Origin: DASZVB01 sp036272055
Lineage (GTDB): Bacteria > Myxococcota_A > Polyangia > Polyangiales > Polyangiaceae
DNA length: 64,000 bases
Assembly: GCA_036272055.1 (NCBI GenBank)
Contig: DATAZL010000073.1
Span: 36,410-100,409, forward strand
Direction: 5' to 3'
The position numbers and the translations under genes were made by a program. Position 1 is the stretch's first letter, and each line of letters starts with the position of its first letter. Below, one piece after another: positions 52,791 to 63,837 of this stretch. The notes below the pieces were generated by a model. It worked only from the letters and a program-made list of their open reading frames with translations, was not told the origin of the DNA and did no database searches.

Positions 52791-52977
52791 AAAGGGGGGC
52801 CTTGGCCCCCCGCAGCTTCGCTCGCGCGAACTGCTCCCCCCGCTTAATCACGGGGGCCTTGCCCCCGCGGCTCGCTGTCGCGACCGCTCCCCCGCCGCCT
52901 TCGCGGGCTCGCTTTGCTCGCGGCGAACTGCTGCCCCCGGCGCTTCGCGGGTTCGCTTTGCTCGCGTGGTTCCGCCG
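52791..52977. repeat. GC-rich dispersed palindromic repeat, copy A
   Basis: It begins with GGGGGGCCTTGGCCCCCC (52794-52811, self-complementary), then GCAGCTTCGC, GCGAACTGCTCCCCCCGC, a second hairpin CGGGGGC-CTT-GCCCCCG (52851-52867) and TTCGCGGGCTCGCTTTGCTCGCG-type blocks. The same modules in the same order follow the last gene of the window. It starts four bases after the CPBP stop and could also terminate transcription. The rest of the gap to 53048 shows nothing else. Confidence 0.85.
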
Positions 52978-53048
52978 ATGAACATCTTCTGAGAGAATCA
53001 CATGTGGCATTTCATTGTTTCTTCCGGTGAAATGACGAAGAAACGCCC

Positions 53049-53852
53049 GTGAAGCCGGACCCGCGGTTGAGTGGCGGAATGGCTGGCCCAGACGGCTCAA
53101 CGCAGAACGAGGTGGGCTTTCGCGTGGAACTTCCAGAGGACGGGGTAGGTTGGTTTCTGTCGAGCATGCCTGACCCCTACTCCGAGGAGCACGTCGAGGC
53201 CGAGGTGCGAGCGCACGCGAACATCGTCAGTCGCCGCGGGACGTCCCTGGTTCATCTCGAGACGTGCCCCGGTCCGACCGCCGCCGATCCCGGCGTGTGG
53301 CTGTGCGTCGTCACCGACGATCGACCAGGTCTGTTGTCACTTCTCTCCGCCGCCATCTCCGCCCACTCGCTCGACGTGCTGAGCGCCGCCGTCTACACGC
53401 GCGCCCGCCCGGGTCTACCCGACGAGGCCGTCGATCTGTTCTCGGTGCGCAGGCTCGGGCTGACGCACGGCGTGGTCGCCGACGGTGACCTCGCGTCGAT
53501 CAAGAAGACGATGATCGCCCTGCTGCGCGGCGAGCTCCCGATCGAGCAACTCGAGCGCCACGCCGCCGATACGTCCAAGCCGAGCAAGCGCCCCGAGACG
53601 GCGATCTACTTTCATCAGTCGGAGCCCGACCTGCTCCTCGTCGAGACGGCGGATCACCCCGGCCTACTTCTCGAGATCACGCTGACCATCTTCCGTGAAC
53701 GGCTGAGCATCATCCGGTCGCACATCACGACGCTGGCCGGCGTCGCCCACGACGAGTTCCAGCTAGCCGAGATAGACGGCTCAGAGCTGTCCGAGGCGCG
53801 GCGCGAGGCGGTCATCGAAAAGGTCCGCGCCGCCGTCGGAAATCGCCGGTAG
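53049..53852 (+). CDS. tandem ACT-domain protein
   Basis: A 267-residue protein from the GTG at 53049 (an ATG at 53079 would remove ten residues). Two ACT domains are seen: GVWLCVVTDDRPGLLSLLSAAISAHSLDVLSAAVYTR (about residues 82-118) and LLLVETADHPGLLLEITLTIFRERLSIIRSHITTLAGVAHDEFQLAE (about 199-245). The layout matches the regulatory end of GlnD without the nucleotidyltransferase, like ACR proteins. ACT domains bind amino acids such as glutamine, so it may be a nitrogen or amino-acid sensor. It lies 109 bases before the thiolase gene. Confidence 0.8.
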   Translation: MKPDPRLSGGMAGPDGSTQNEVGFRVELPEDGVGWFLSSMPDPYSEEHVEAEVRAHANIVSRRGTSLVHLETCPGPTAADPGVWLCVVTDDRPGLLSLLSAAISAHSLDVLSAAVYTRARPGLPDEAVDLFSVRRLGLTHGVVADGDLASIKKTMIALLRGELPIEQLERHAADTSKPSKRPETAIYFHQSEPDLLLVETADHPGLLLEITLTIFRERLSIIRSHITTLAGVAHDEFQLAEIDGSELSEARREAVIEKVRAAVGNRR

Positions 53853-53961
53853 CCGCGACGGCCAATCCCGGGCGTCTTCCCGGGAACCATCGACGGCCGG
53901 CGCATATTGGGTACTCTTCCGCCCCCGCCGGCCGATGCCGGCGACGAAGGAGCATCGACCC

Positions 53962-55146
53962 ATGAGAGCAGCCGTCATCGTCTCCACCGCGCGCACCCCC
54001 ATCGGCAAGGCCTACCGGGGGGCCTTCAACGACACCCAGTCGCAACAGCTCGGGGGTCACGTGATCCGCGAGGCGGTGAAGCGCGCGAAGCTCGACCCCG
54101 CCGAGATCGAGGAGGTCATCCTCGGGGCGGCCATGCAGGAGGGGTCTCAGCGCTTCAACATCGCGCGCCAGGCGGCTCTCGCGGGCGGGCTCCCGGTGAC
54201 GGTGAGCGGCATGACCATCGATCGCCAGTGCTCGAGCGGTCTCATGGCGATCGCGACCGCCGCGAAGGAGATCATCTACGACGGCGTTCCGATCGCGATA
54301 GGCGGCGGTCTCGAGTCGATCAGCCTCGTGCAGAACGAGCACGCGAACCGCTATCGCACCAGCGATCCGAAGCTCCTCGAGCTCGAGCCGGCAATGTACA
54401 TCCCGATGATCGACACCGCGGAGCTCGTCGCGAAGCGCTACGGGATCAGCCGCGACGCGCAGGACGAGTACTCGCTCGAGAGCCAGCGCCGCACCGCGCG
54501 CGGTCAGGCAGAGGGCAAGTTCGACGACGAGATCGTCGCGATGCCGAGCCGCCAGGCGATCGTCGACAAGAACACCAAGGAGGTCACGTACAAGGACGTG
54601 ATCCTGACGAAGGACGAGGGCAACCGCGCCGACACCACGCTCGACGGCCTGAAGAGCCTCAAGGCGGTTCGCGGAGACGGCTTCCTCGTCACCGCCGGCA
54701 ATGCGAGCCAGCTCTCCGACGGCGCGAGCGCGTGCGTCCTCATGGAAGAGAAGCTCGCGGAGAAGAAGGGCCTGCAACCGCTCGGTATCTATCGCGGGCT
54801 CGCCGTCGCCGGCTGTCGCCCCGACGAGATGGGCATCGGACCGGTGTTCGCCGTGCCACGCCTGCTCGAGCGCGCCGGGCTGAAGATGGACGACATCGGG
54901 CTCTGGGAGCTCAACGAAGCGTTCGCGGTTCAGGTCCTCTACTGCCGCGACAAGCTCGGCATTCCGAACGAGCGCCTCAACGTCAACGGTGGCGCGATCA
55001 GCATCGGTCACCCCTACGGGATGAGCGGCGCGCGCATGGTCGGGCATGCGCTCATCGAGGGGAAGCGGCGGAAGGCGCGCTTCGTCGTCGTGACGATGTG
55101 CGTCGGCGGCGGGATGGGCGCCGCAGGGCTCTTCGAAGTCGTCTAA
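53962..55146 (+). CDS. acetyl-CoA acyltransferase (thiolase)
   Basis: A 394-residue thiolase. AAGGAG at 53947-53952, nine bases before the ATG at 53962, fixes the start. The active-site Cys is in DRQCSSG, the His residues are in ELNEAFA and SIGHPYGMSG, and the second Cys is in TMCVGGGMGA. It either splits 3-ketoacyl-CoA at the end of beta-oxidation or condenses two acetyl-CoA. With two acyl-CoA dehydrogenases in the window the degradative role is likely. It is followed after 59 bases by the HemD-like gene. Confidence 0.93.
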   Translation: MRAAVIVSTARTPIGKAYRGAFNDTQSQQLGGHVIREAVKRAKLDPAEIEEVILGAAMQEGSQRFNIARQAALAGGLPVTVSGMTIDRQCSSGLMAIATAAKEIIYDGVPIAIGGGLESISLVQNEHANRYRTSDPKLLELEPAMYIPMIDTAELVAKRYGISRDAQDEYSLESQRRTARGQAEGKFDDEIVAMPSRQAIVDKNTKEVTYKDVILTKDEGNRADTTLDGLKSLKAVRGDGFLVTAGNASQLSDGASACVLMEEKLAEKKGLQPLGIYRGLAVAGCRPDEMGIGPVFAVPRLLERAGLKMDDIGLWELNEAFAVQVLYCRDKLGIPNERLNVNGGAISIGHPYGMSGARMVGHALIEGKRRKARFVVVTMCVGGGMGAAGLFEVV

Positions 55147-55205
55147 GCTCGCGAAATCCAGCCGAAACGATTCGAAAACGGAGCGTCCCCTATGTTCAGG
55201 GGGCA

Positions 55206-56027
55206 ATGCAGTCGCCGACTACCGTGTTGCCGCTGAAGGGCTGGCGGGCCGTTGTGTCCGCCGCCCCCGACGCCGAAACCATCGCGCAGATCCTCGAGCG
55301 CGCGGGCGCCGTGGTCAGCCGCTTCGAACAAGGGCCGCGACCGAGCGAGCGGCCCATCGAAGGGTGGCTGGGGGAGCTCATAGCGGGGGACGTCACCGAC
55401 GTCATTCTGTTCAGCGCACAGGGCGTGCGCATGCTGTACGAGCTCGCGCGGCAGATCGGCAAAGAGGGCGCGGCGCTCCAGGCGCTGAAGGGCGTCCGGA
55501 TCATCGCGCAGGGTGGACGCACCGAGCGCGCGCTCGCCGAGATAGGGCTCAAGCCGGCGGTGCGCACGCGCAGTCGCAGCGACGAGAGTCTCCTCGAGGC
55601 GCTCGCGACGCTTGAGCTCGGCGGCAGAGTCGTCGCGCTCCAGCCCCGCGATCTCGCGGCGGACGCGGCGCTCATCAAGCACCTCGAGTCCGTCGGCGCG
55701 AAGGTGCGCACTCGCGGGCGCGCGCGCCCCGTCGACGACGCCGCGAAAGATCTCGTCGAGCAGCTCACCGCGGGGGCCTTCGACGGGCTCGTGCTCTTCG
55801 ACGCGACCGAAGTGACCTGGATCTGGGACGCCGCCATCGCCGAAGGTCATACCGGCGCGCTACGAGAAGCGCTCGCTGCCGTCACCATCATCGCCGGCGA
55901 GCCCGCGGTCGCGGCACTCAAGGACCGTGGCGTACGCGCGCACGCCGCACCTCACGGCGTCCTCGACGGCAGCGAACGCCTCGAAGAGTTTCTACCCCTC
56001 CTCCGCACCGTCCCCGCCGCCGAATAA
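55206..56027 (+). CDS. uroporphyrinogen-III synthase-like (HemD family) protein
   Basis: A 273-residue two-lobed protein of the HemD family: KGWRAVVSAAPDAETIAQILERAGAVVSRF, DVILFSAQGVRMLYELA, GVRIIAQGGRTERALAEIGLKP, FDGLVLFDATEVTWIWDAA and VTIIAGEPAVAALKDRGV. HemD cyclises hydroxymethylbilane in tetrapyrrole synthesis. The usual haem neighbours are absent, and HemD-like domains also occur in regulators, so the enzymatic role is probable rather than certain. The start ATG at 55206 matches the N-terminus of the family. Confidence 0.78.
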   Translation: MQSPTTVLPLKGWRAVVSAAPDAETIAQILERAGAVVSRFEQGPRPSERPIEGWLGELIAGDVTDVILFSAQGVRMLYELARQIGKEGAALQALKGVRIIAQGGRTERALAEIGLKPAVRTRSRSDESLLEALATLELGGRVVALQPRDLAADAALIKHLESVGAKVRTRGRARPVDDAAKDLVEQLTAGAFDGLVLFDATEVTWIWDAAIAEGHTGALREALAAVTIIAGEPAVAALKDRGVRAHAAPHGVLDGSERLEEFLPLLRTVPAAE

Positions 56028-56092
56028 CGTCGCCATCAGGGACGTGGGACGGCGAATACACGCGACTGGCGCCGCAGCGTTCGCGGCGCCGT

Positions 56093-56737
56093 TCAGCGTA
56101 GAGCGGCGAAGAGGGTCTGGGGGGCGCAGAGCAGAGCTTCGACGGAACCGAAGCGGAGCGCGTCACCGGGGCCCACGCGCGTCAGCTCGCGCGGGGAGAG
56201 CTGCTTGCCGTTCACTCGCGTGTTGTTCTTGCTGCCGGCGTCGGCGAGGTGGAGCCCGCCCATCTCGTCGACCTCGAACCAGCCGTGGAACTTGGAGACG
56301 CTGGCGTGGCGAAGGACGATGTCCTTGTTGAGCGCGCGACCGATGGAGATGCGCTCCATGTACGCGGTGTCGGCGTTCGAACGCTTGCGGAGCGGAACCG
56401 CGAAGTGAGACGCCTGCTCGAGTTGCGCGGCGAGCGCCGGCGCGTTGAGCTCCGTCTTCTTCTCTTCGATGCCGGCTCGCGGGCTACGGACGAAGGATGA
56501 CTGCAGCACGGTGTGAAACTCCATCGAGCCCACCGCGGGCTTGACCGGAGTCCCTGCGCCACCGCGCACGGCGGTCGCACCGAGCCCGGACGCGAGTTCC
56601 TGATCTGCAGCGCCCAGACGCACGAGCAGCACCAGAGTGTCCCCGTACAGCGTCAGGAAGCCGGTGAGGTCCCGCGTGAGTGCCGTCTCGGTCAACTCCG
56701 CGGGAATGAGGTTCGCAGAAGCGCGGGCGGCCTTCAT
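56093..56737 (-). CDS. FHA-domain protein
   Basis: A 214-residue protein with a C-terminal forkhead-associated domain (about residues 128-205: ISIGRALNKDIVLRHASVSKFHGWFEV ... GSKNNTRVNGKQL), including the Gly-Arg, Ser and Asn that grip phosphothreonine. The N-terminal half is helical and unknown. FHA proteins read Ser/Thr kinase signals, which are abundant in myxobacteria. It is convergent with the HemD-like gene (65-base gap). Confidence 0.88.
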   Translation of the reverse strand: MKAARASANLIPAELTETALTRDLTGFLTLYGDTLVLLVRLGAADQELASGLGATAVRGGAGTPVKPAVGSMEFHTVLQSSFVRSPRAGIEEKKTELNAPALAAQLEQASHFAVPLRKRSNADTAYMERISIGRALNKDIVLRHASVSKFHGWFEVDEMGGLHLADAGSKNNTRVNGKQLSPRELTRVGPGDALRFGSVEALLCAPQTLFAALR

Positions 56738-57059
56738 TTATGGATCTCAGAGACTTTATCACCCGGCGACGGGAGAGGAAAACGGGATTGCCACGCAACG
56801 ACAGAAGAAGTTCGTGCCGGTCATGTCACATACCTCGGCCCACCTGCGAGCCTGCATGTCTTCCCGGGAATTATCGCGTTCGCGTCGAGCGACGCCCACC
56901 AGCACTCTGTTTGTCCTACCCGCGACCGGCCCGCGTATCGACATCACCGTTCGACAAGAGAACGACATCGCCGGCGTTCTCGATAGTCGCGACCTGAAGA
57001 TTAGGCGTGCATTTGCGCGGACGGGAAACGGCTCCCGCGTCGAGCTATCCTGAAAGGTG
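56738..57059. other. intergenic region, nothing recognised
   Basis: About 320 bases upstream of the divergent FHA gene and the small gene at 57060. It is less GC-rich than its surroundings (for example agactttatcacccggcg). It should contain the FHA promoter. Short open frames are present without family resemblance or ribosome-binding sites. Confidence 0.4.
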
Positions 57060-57302
57060 ATGGTCAGAACTCCGCTCGAACCAGTGGAAGCCGAGAACAT
57101 CGCCGCCGACCTCCGTGCCCGGCACGGACTCGGACAGAAGTACCGGATCAGCGTGGAGGCGAGCCGACACGGCTGGCACGTGCGCGACAGCAAGGGCCGC
57201 GTCGATTCGGTACCCCCCATGCCGGCCGAGAGCTGGCGCCGGTACCTCGACGAGCGCTTCGTCGAGGCGATCACCGAGCACGACGAGACGTCGGAGGCGT
57301 GA
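57060..57302 (+). CDS. small protein of unknown function
   Basis: An 80-residue protein starting at ATG 57060 (a GTG at 57057 is adjacent, preceded by AAAGG). It has a charged alpha/beta pattern: AENIAADLRARHGLGQKYRISVEASRHGWHVRDSKGRVDSV, then PAESWRRYLDERFVEAITEHDE. No signal peptide, membrane helix or Cys. It is convergent with the aminotransferase gene, 11 bases from its stop. Codon usage matches its neighbours, which supports a real gene. Confidence 0.55.
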   Translation: MVRTPLEPVEAENIAADLRARHGLGQKYRISVEASRHGWHVRDSKGRVDSVPPMPAESWRRYLDERFVEAITEHDETSEA

Positions 57303-57313
57303 CCCGTCCGCGG

Positions 57314-58177
57314 TCAGCCAGGTAGATCGAAGCGTTCACGGAGTCGCTTCGCGAGGTGGCGGCCCACGGGACCCGCGGTGCCGGGCCCTATCGGGACGCC
57401 GTCGAGCGCGACGACGGGCATGACGAGCTGTGAGGTGCTGGTGACGAGCACCTCGTCGGCGCGACGGAGCCGCCCGAGGTCGAACGGCTCGCCGCGGCAG
57501 TCGAGGCCCGCCTCTCGCGCGACGTCGACGACGAGACCGCGCATCGTCCCGGGGAGCAGGTTCGTCGTCTGCTCGGGCGTGACGAGCGAACGCCCCTCGA
57601 CGATGAAGACGTTGCTCGACGCCCCCTCGTAGACTTCGCCGTTCGGACCGACGAGCACCGCCTCGGCGGCGCCGCGACGTCGTGCTTCTTTCTTCGCGAG
57701 CACTGCGGCGAGGAGCATCGTCGTCTTCAGGTCGCGCCGTCCCCAGCGGATGTCGGGGAGCGAGATGGCGGCGATGCCGGCCGCGACCTCGCTGTCGCCC
57801 GGATAGACGAACGGCATGAGATACGCGAAGAACGTCTTCGCGACGTCGACGGCCGGCGCATGCTCGCGCGGCGTCGCACCGCCGGTCACCTGCGCATAGA
57901 GAAGCGCGTCGCCCAGGCCTTCGCGCTCGACGAGATCGCGGATGAGCGCTTCCCACACCGTGAGGGACGGCACGCCCGTCTCGAGCCCGAGCTCCGTCGC
58001 GCCGCGCGTCATGCGAGAGACGTGCTCGGGCAGGAGCCGCGGAATACCCTTCGTGATCGGGAGCACCTCGTAGAGGCTTTCACCGAACTGAAGACCGCGG
58101 TCGTCGAGAGGGACGGCCGCTTCGCCGTAAGGGACGATGCGGCCGTTACACCACGCGAACCTGGGCCGGGATGCCAT
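57314..58177 (-). CDS. class IV PLP aminotransferase (D-amino acid or branched-chain type)
   Basis: A 287-residue fold-type IV aminotransferase: WCNGRIVPYGEAAVPLDDRGLQFGESLYEVL, RRDLKTTMLLAAVLAKKEA (catalytic PLP Lys), GEVYEGASSNVFIV (Glu that contacts the PLP ring nitrogen) and LPGTMRGLVVDVAREAG. The FGESLYEVL start and RRDLK context favour a D-alanine aminotransferase-like enzyme over IlvE, but the branch is not certain. It starts nine bases after the OmpA/TSP3 stop. A 19-base palindrome covers its start codon. Confidence 0.88.
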   Translation of the reverse strand: MASRPRFAWCNGRIVPYGEAAVPLDDRGLQFGESLYEVLPITKGIPRLLPEHVSRMTRGATELGLETGVPSLTVWEALIRDLVEREGLGDALLYAQVTGGATPREHAPAVDVAKTFFAYLMPFVYPGDSEVAAGIAAISLPDIRWGRRDLKTTMLLAAVLAKKEARRRGAAEAVLVGPNGEVYEGASSNVFIVEGRSLVTPEQTTNLLPGTMRGLVVDVAREAGLDCRGEPFDLGRLRRADEVLVTSTSQLVMPVVALDGVPIGPGTAGPVGRHLAKRLRERFDLPG

Positions 58178-58183
58178 CCCGGC
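58165..58183 (-). promoter_or_regulatory. perfect hairpin covering the aminotransferase start codon
   Basis: GCCGGGATG, one base, CATCCCGGC is a 9-bp perfect inverted repeat spanning the gap between the OmpA/TSP3 stop (58187) and the aminotransferase ATG (58177-58175). In the mRNA it would hide the start codon unless ribosomes arriving from the upstream gene open it. Confidence 0.45.
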
Positions 58184-58186
58184 TGG

Positions 58187-60271
<2,085 letters not shown>

Positions 60272-60423
60272 TCGCAGCATCTCCAAGGTCAGACTTCGGC
60301 GGGATTTCCGCCCGACTATCGCAACCCGGGACCCTATCACCGCCCAAAATCGCGTGTCAACGCGAGTTACCTGCGGCTAACCTCCTCATCACCGTCTTGG
60401 TTCTTCCGCTTGCCGCGCTTGCC

Positions 60424-61752
60424 ATGCTCGCCGTGCTCCGCGCTCGGATTCGCGTGCTCGTCATCGCGATGCTCGCGCTCGCGGTCGGCACCAGCGTCGC
60501 GGTCACCGCACGAGCGGATGATTCGCTCACGCTCGCAGGGCGCTGGTCCGCGTCGCCGCTGACGGTGCGCTGGATCATCGGCGAGTGGGGAGCTGCATGC
60601 GGCCCTCGCCCGAGCGGCGGCGGGGAAAATGCCGGCCTCGTCGTGATCACGCAGCAGGGGGCGGAGCTCACGATCAGCGGCGGCGGTCGCACCTACACGA
60701 CCACGTCGTGCTGGGAGCAATATCCGGGGATCGGACGCATCGGGCACGCCGTCTCGGCACGGAGCTACAAGACCACCTGCCGCACGCCCCCCGCCGATCC
60801 GAGGCAGGCGTCGCTCGTCACGACCCTCACCGCGACGGACACGAGCATCTCCTTCTACGAGGCGGGTCAGTACCAGTTCGTCATCCAGGAGCAGAACTGC
60901 ACGGCGAGCGTCGGGAGATACAGGACGTATTCACTGCTCGAACGCGCGGGCACGGCGCCGCCGCCGAGCTCTGCGGCACCCTCCGCATCCGCGGTGACCG
61001 ACCTGAAGAAACCTGAACCGGTTTCCAATCGGTGTGCCAACCCAGGCGCGCCCGCGCGTCTCGAGGTGCGCCCGGCGCGCAAGCTCGTGCGCGCCGGCGA
61101 CCAGTACACGTTCCGCGCGATCGTCTCCGACGCCGCGGGCTGCGTCGTCTACCAGAGGCCGACCTGGGCGTTCGAGTCCGGAGGGGACCAGGCCGATCTC
61201 GCCGGGCAGGGCACCATCGCCGTCCATCCGAACGCCCCCGAGGGCGAGCTGAAGCTCACGGCGTCGATCGGCGGTCGCTCCGCGGTCGTCACCATCGAGA
61301 TCGCCACCGCCGCCCGCTACGACAAGCTCCTCCAGAGCGGCGCGTTCAACGCCCAGGGCGAGGTCGACGAGGCCGCGACGGTGGCCATCGCATCGCAGGC
61401 CATCGGCGCGACGAGCGCCGTCGCAGAGGATCGCGCCTCCGGCAGAAAATGGATGTTCGTCGGCCTGGTCGGCGTCGTCGCGGTCATGCTGGCCCTCGCC
61501 GGGCTCCTCGTCTTCAGCCGGTCACGGAAGGCGCGGGCCGCCGAGACGGCGAAGGACGCGGCGCGTCGCACGCAGGCTTCGGCCCAGCCGCCGGTCCCCG
61601 TTGCCCCCCCGCCGGTCGTCCCGAGTCCGGAGTCGGTGGCGCCGGTGACACCGCGAGTTCCCAGGACGATTTGCCCGATCTGCGGGCAGCAATATCCGAG
61701 CGAGTCGCGCTATTGCGGCAAGGACGGCGCGACGCTCTTGCCGCTCAACTGA
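60424..61752 (+). CDS. bitopic envelope protein with C-terminal zinc ribbon
   Basis: A 442-residue protein I do not recognise as a named family. It begins with a hydrophobic signal (MLAVLRARIRVLVIAMLALAVG); a TTG at 60397 would add nine residues. The following region has Cys-containing beta segments (WGAACGPRP, TSCWEQYPG, EQNCTASVGRY) and an Ig-like stretch (ARLEVRPARKLVRAGDQYTFRAIVSDAAGC). One membrane helix lies near residues 350-372 (MFVGLVGVVAVMLALAGLLVF), then a Pro-rich linker and a zinc ribbon (CPICGQQYPSESRYCGKDG) that would sit in the cytoplasm. It is 60 bases upstream of the GltJ-like gene, probably in one operon, and divergent from the OmpA/TSP3 gene. Confidence 0.78.
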   Translation: MLAVLRARIRVLVIAMLALAVGTSVAVTARADDSLTLAGRWSASPLTVRWIIGEWGAACGPRPSGGGENAGLVVITQQGAELTISGGGRTYTTTSCWEQYPGIGRIGHAVSARSYKTTCRTPPADPRQASLVTTLTATDTSISFYEAGQYQFVIQEQNCTASVGRYRTYSLLERAGTAPPPSSAAPSASAVTDLKKPEPVSNRCANPGAPARLEVRPARKLVRAGDQYTFRAIVSDAAGCVVYQRPTWAFESGGDQADLAGQGTIAVHPNAPEGELKLTASIGGRSAVVTIEIATAARYDKLLQSGAFNAQGEVDEAATVAIASQAIGATSAVAEDRASGRKWMFVGLVGVVAVMLALAGLLVFSRSRKARAAETAKDAARRTQASAQPPVPVAPPPVVPSPESVAPVTPRVPRTICPICGQQYPSESRYCGKDGATLLPLN

Positions 61753-61812
61753 GACGACGCCTTCCGGGGCTCCTCTCGCAGCCGATTCGCGCTAGGCTCC
61801 CGGAGCCGATAC

Positions 61813-63837
61813 ATGATCGTCGACTGCCATTCCTGCGGCGCCACCTACAATATCTCCGACGAGAAAATCCGCGGGAGAAAGGTGCGCGTTCGCTGCAAGA
61901 GCTGCGGCGAGGGGATCATCGTCGACGGAACCCGCGTCGACTCCGACGAAGCCACGCGCGTCTATTCGCCGACCTTCGAGCCCTCCGCCTACGGCAAGAG
62001 CGTTCACGACGAGGCGACCCGGGTCGTCGCGGCGAGTGGCCCCGACCTCCGGGTGACCGCTTCAAACGAGGAGTGGACGGTCAGCGTCGGCAGCGCCGAG
62101 CAGCGCACGATGGATCTCGCCGAGCTCGTGAGCTCGTACAACGGCGGCCTCATCCCCGACGACGCGCTCGTGTGGCGCGAGGGGATGGACGACTGGCAGA
62201 GCATCCGCGAAGTGTCGGAGATCAAGGCGGCGATCGAGTCCAACGAGGCGACCCACGTCGTGAGCCCGGCGATGGCCGTCCGCGCACCCCGGCGCGCGGC
62301 GGGCGCCGGCGCCGTCGCCCGACAGCAAGAGCCGGCGCGCGCCCGCATGCCGTCGCTGGTCGACGTGGATCCGGTTGCTGCGCGCGCAAGCTTGCCGTCC
62401 CTCATCGAGGTCGAACCGGAGCCGTCGTCGCGCATGCCGCCGATGGTCGACTCTCCGCCGCCTGCGCGCGGACGGATGCCGTCGATGGCCGAGACGCCGC
62501 CGCCGCGAGCGCGCATGGCGTCGATGTCCGAGCCGCCTCCGCCGTTGCGCGGACGACCGGCGCCCGCCGTCCCAGCCGAACCGTCACGGGCACGCGCGCC
62601 GTCGCTCGTCGATGTGAGCGCGCCGCCCCTTCGTTCTCGCTCCGCCCCGCCCCCCGGCGCGCGCGTCCGCGAAGGGCGTAGCGCCGGCGCGGATCTGTTC
62701 GGCAACGTCGAGCAAGCAGGCGGCGAAGAAGCGCTGCTCGGCAGCTCCGCGCTCTCGCAATACGACGAGAAGCCCATCGGCGCGCGCAACGAGAGCTCGG
62801 TGCTGTTCTCCCTCGACGCGCTCAAGGCCGGCGCCCGGCGCGGCTCGAGCGCGCCGCCACGGCAGCCGTCGAGCCCTCCGCAGACGGCCGCGGACATCCT
62901 CGGCATGAGCGCCGGCGGCGCGCTTCCCGGCATCGGTGCCGGCAGCATCGGCGCGCTCCTCTCCGCGCCCCCGATGGACGCGCAGTTCGCAGCCATCCCG
63001 ACCACGCCGCCGCGCAGCAAGATGGACACCCTGCCGCCGATGATGCGGCCCCGGCGCTCGTCGGCCCTGCCGATCTTCACGGTCGTCGGAGCCGTCGCCG
63101 TCGCGGCGATCGCGTTCTTCGTGCTGCGGCAGAAGGTCGCGACCCACGCGCCGCCACCCGACGTCACCGCAGAGACGACGGCGAAGCCGGCGGAACCGAC
63201 CACCACGGTGGCCAGAGCACCCGAGCCGCCCCCCGCCGAGACGACCATGCCGGCAGAGTCCGCGGTCCAGGCCGCCACCGCGACGCCGGAGCCGCCCAGG
63301 CCCGTCGCTGCCGCGCGCCCGACGCAGGGTGACGGCATCACCGCCCCCGTCATGCCGTCGAAGCCGTCCACCACGACGAACGGGTCGAGCTACGAGGCCG
63401 CGAAAGCGGCGATGCGCCCCGACAAGCCGGAGGCGTCCCCGAAGCCCCCTGCCGACAAGCCCGTGAACGACAAGACCGCGAAGACGGCCGAGAAGGTCGT
63501 GCTCGCCGAGGAACCGGGTGGGGGCGACAACTCCGGCGAGTCCGCAGCGGCGGAGGAGCCTGCGAAGCCGGCGTTCGACACTTCTGCAGCGAAGGCCGCG
63601 CTCGCCGCCGCGTCGTCGTCGGCCGCGTCGTGCAAGACCGACGACGGTCCCACCGGCCCGGGCAAGGTCCAGGTCACGTTCGCGCCGACCGGCCGCGCCA
63701 CGAGCGCCAACGTGATCGAGGGCTCCTTCGGCGGCACCTCCGTCGGCGGCTGCGTCGCGAAGATCTTCCGCAGCGCGAAGGTCCCCGCGTTTTCCGGCGA
63801 CGCCGTCACCGTCTCGAAGAGCTTTAATATTCCGTAA
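61813..63837 (+). CDS. GltJ/AgmX-like protein: zinc ribbon, GYF-type domain, membrane helix, TonB-like C-terminus
   Basis: A 674-residue protein. Residues 1-40 are a zinc ribbon (CHSCGATYNISDEKIRGRKVRVRCKSCG). Residues about 90-140 are a GYF_2-like domain (TVSVGSAEQRTMDLAELVSSYNGGLIPDDALVWREGMDDWQ). Residues 140-410 are a Pro/Arg-rich linker with repeated R-M/A-PS-L/M-VD motifs. One helix lies at about 418-437 (LPIFTVVGAVAVAAIAFFVL). A Pro/Ala-rich periplasmic part follows, and a C-terminal domain (GKVQVTFAPTGRATSANVIEGSFGGTSVGGCVAKIFRSAKVPAF) of the AgmX/TonB type. This is the order recalled for GltJ of the Myxococcus gliding machinery, whose zinc ribbon and GYF domain read MglA. No other glt gene is in the window, so the role may differ. 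The stop codon lies inside a dispersed repeat. Confidence 0.8.
   Translation: MIVDCHSCGATYNISDEKIRGRKVRVRCKSCGEGIIVDGTRVDSDEATRVYSPTFEPSAYGKSVHDEATRVVAASGPDLRVTASNEEWTVSVGSAEQRTMDLAELVSSYNGGLIPDDALVWREGMDDWQSIREVSEIKAAIESNEATHVVSPAMAVRAPRRAAGAGAVARQQEPARARMPSLVDVDPVAARASLPSLIEVEPEPSSRMPPMVDSPPPARGRMPSMAETPPPRARMASMSEPPPPLRGRPAPAVPAEPSRARAPSLVDVSAPPLRSRSAPPPGARVREGRSAGADLFGNVEQAGGEEALLGSSALSQYDEKPIGARNESSVLFSLDALKAGARRGSSAPPRQPSSPPQTAADILGMSAGGALPGIGAGSIGALLSAPPMDAQFAAIPTTPPRSKMDTLPPMMRPRRSSALPIFTVVGAVAVAAIAFFVLRQKVATHAPPPDVTAETTAKPAEPTTTVARAPEPPPAETTMPAESAVQAATATPEPPRPVAAARPTQGDGITAPVMPSKPSTTTNGSSYEAAKAAMRPDKPEASPKPPADKPVNDKTAKTAEKVVLAEEPGGGDNSGESAAAEEPAKPAFDTSAAKAALAAASSSAASCKTDDGPTGPGKVQVTFAPTGRATSANVIEGSFGGTSVGGCVAKIFRSAKVPAFSGDAVTVSKSFNIP

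Noticed and set aside
53064..53100. tRNA-Leu/Ser-like stretch gagtggcggaatggctgg...gacggctcaa.
   Set aside because: It resembles a D-arm, but no anticodon stem, T-arm or acceptor pairing follows, and it lies at the start of the ACT-domain gene.
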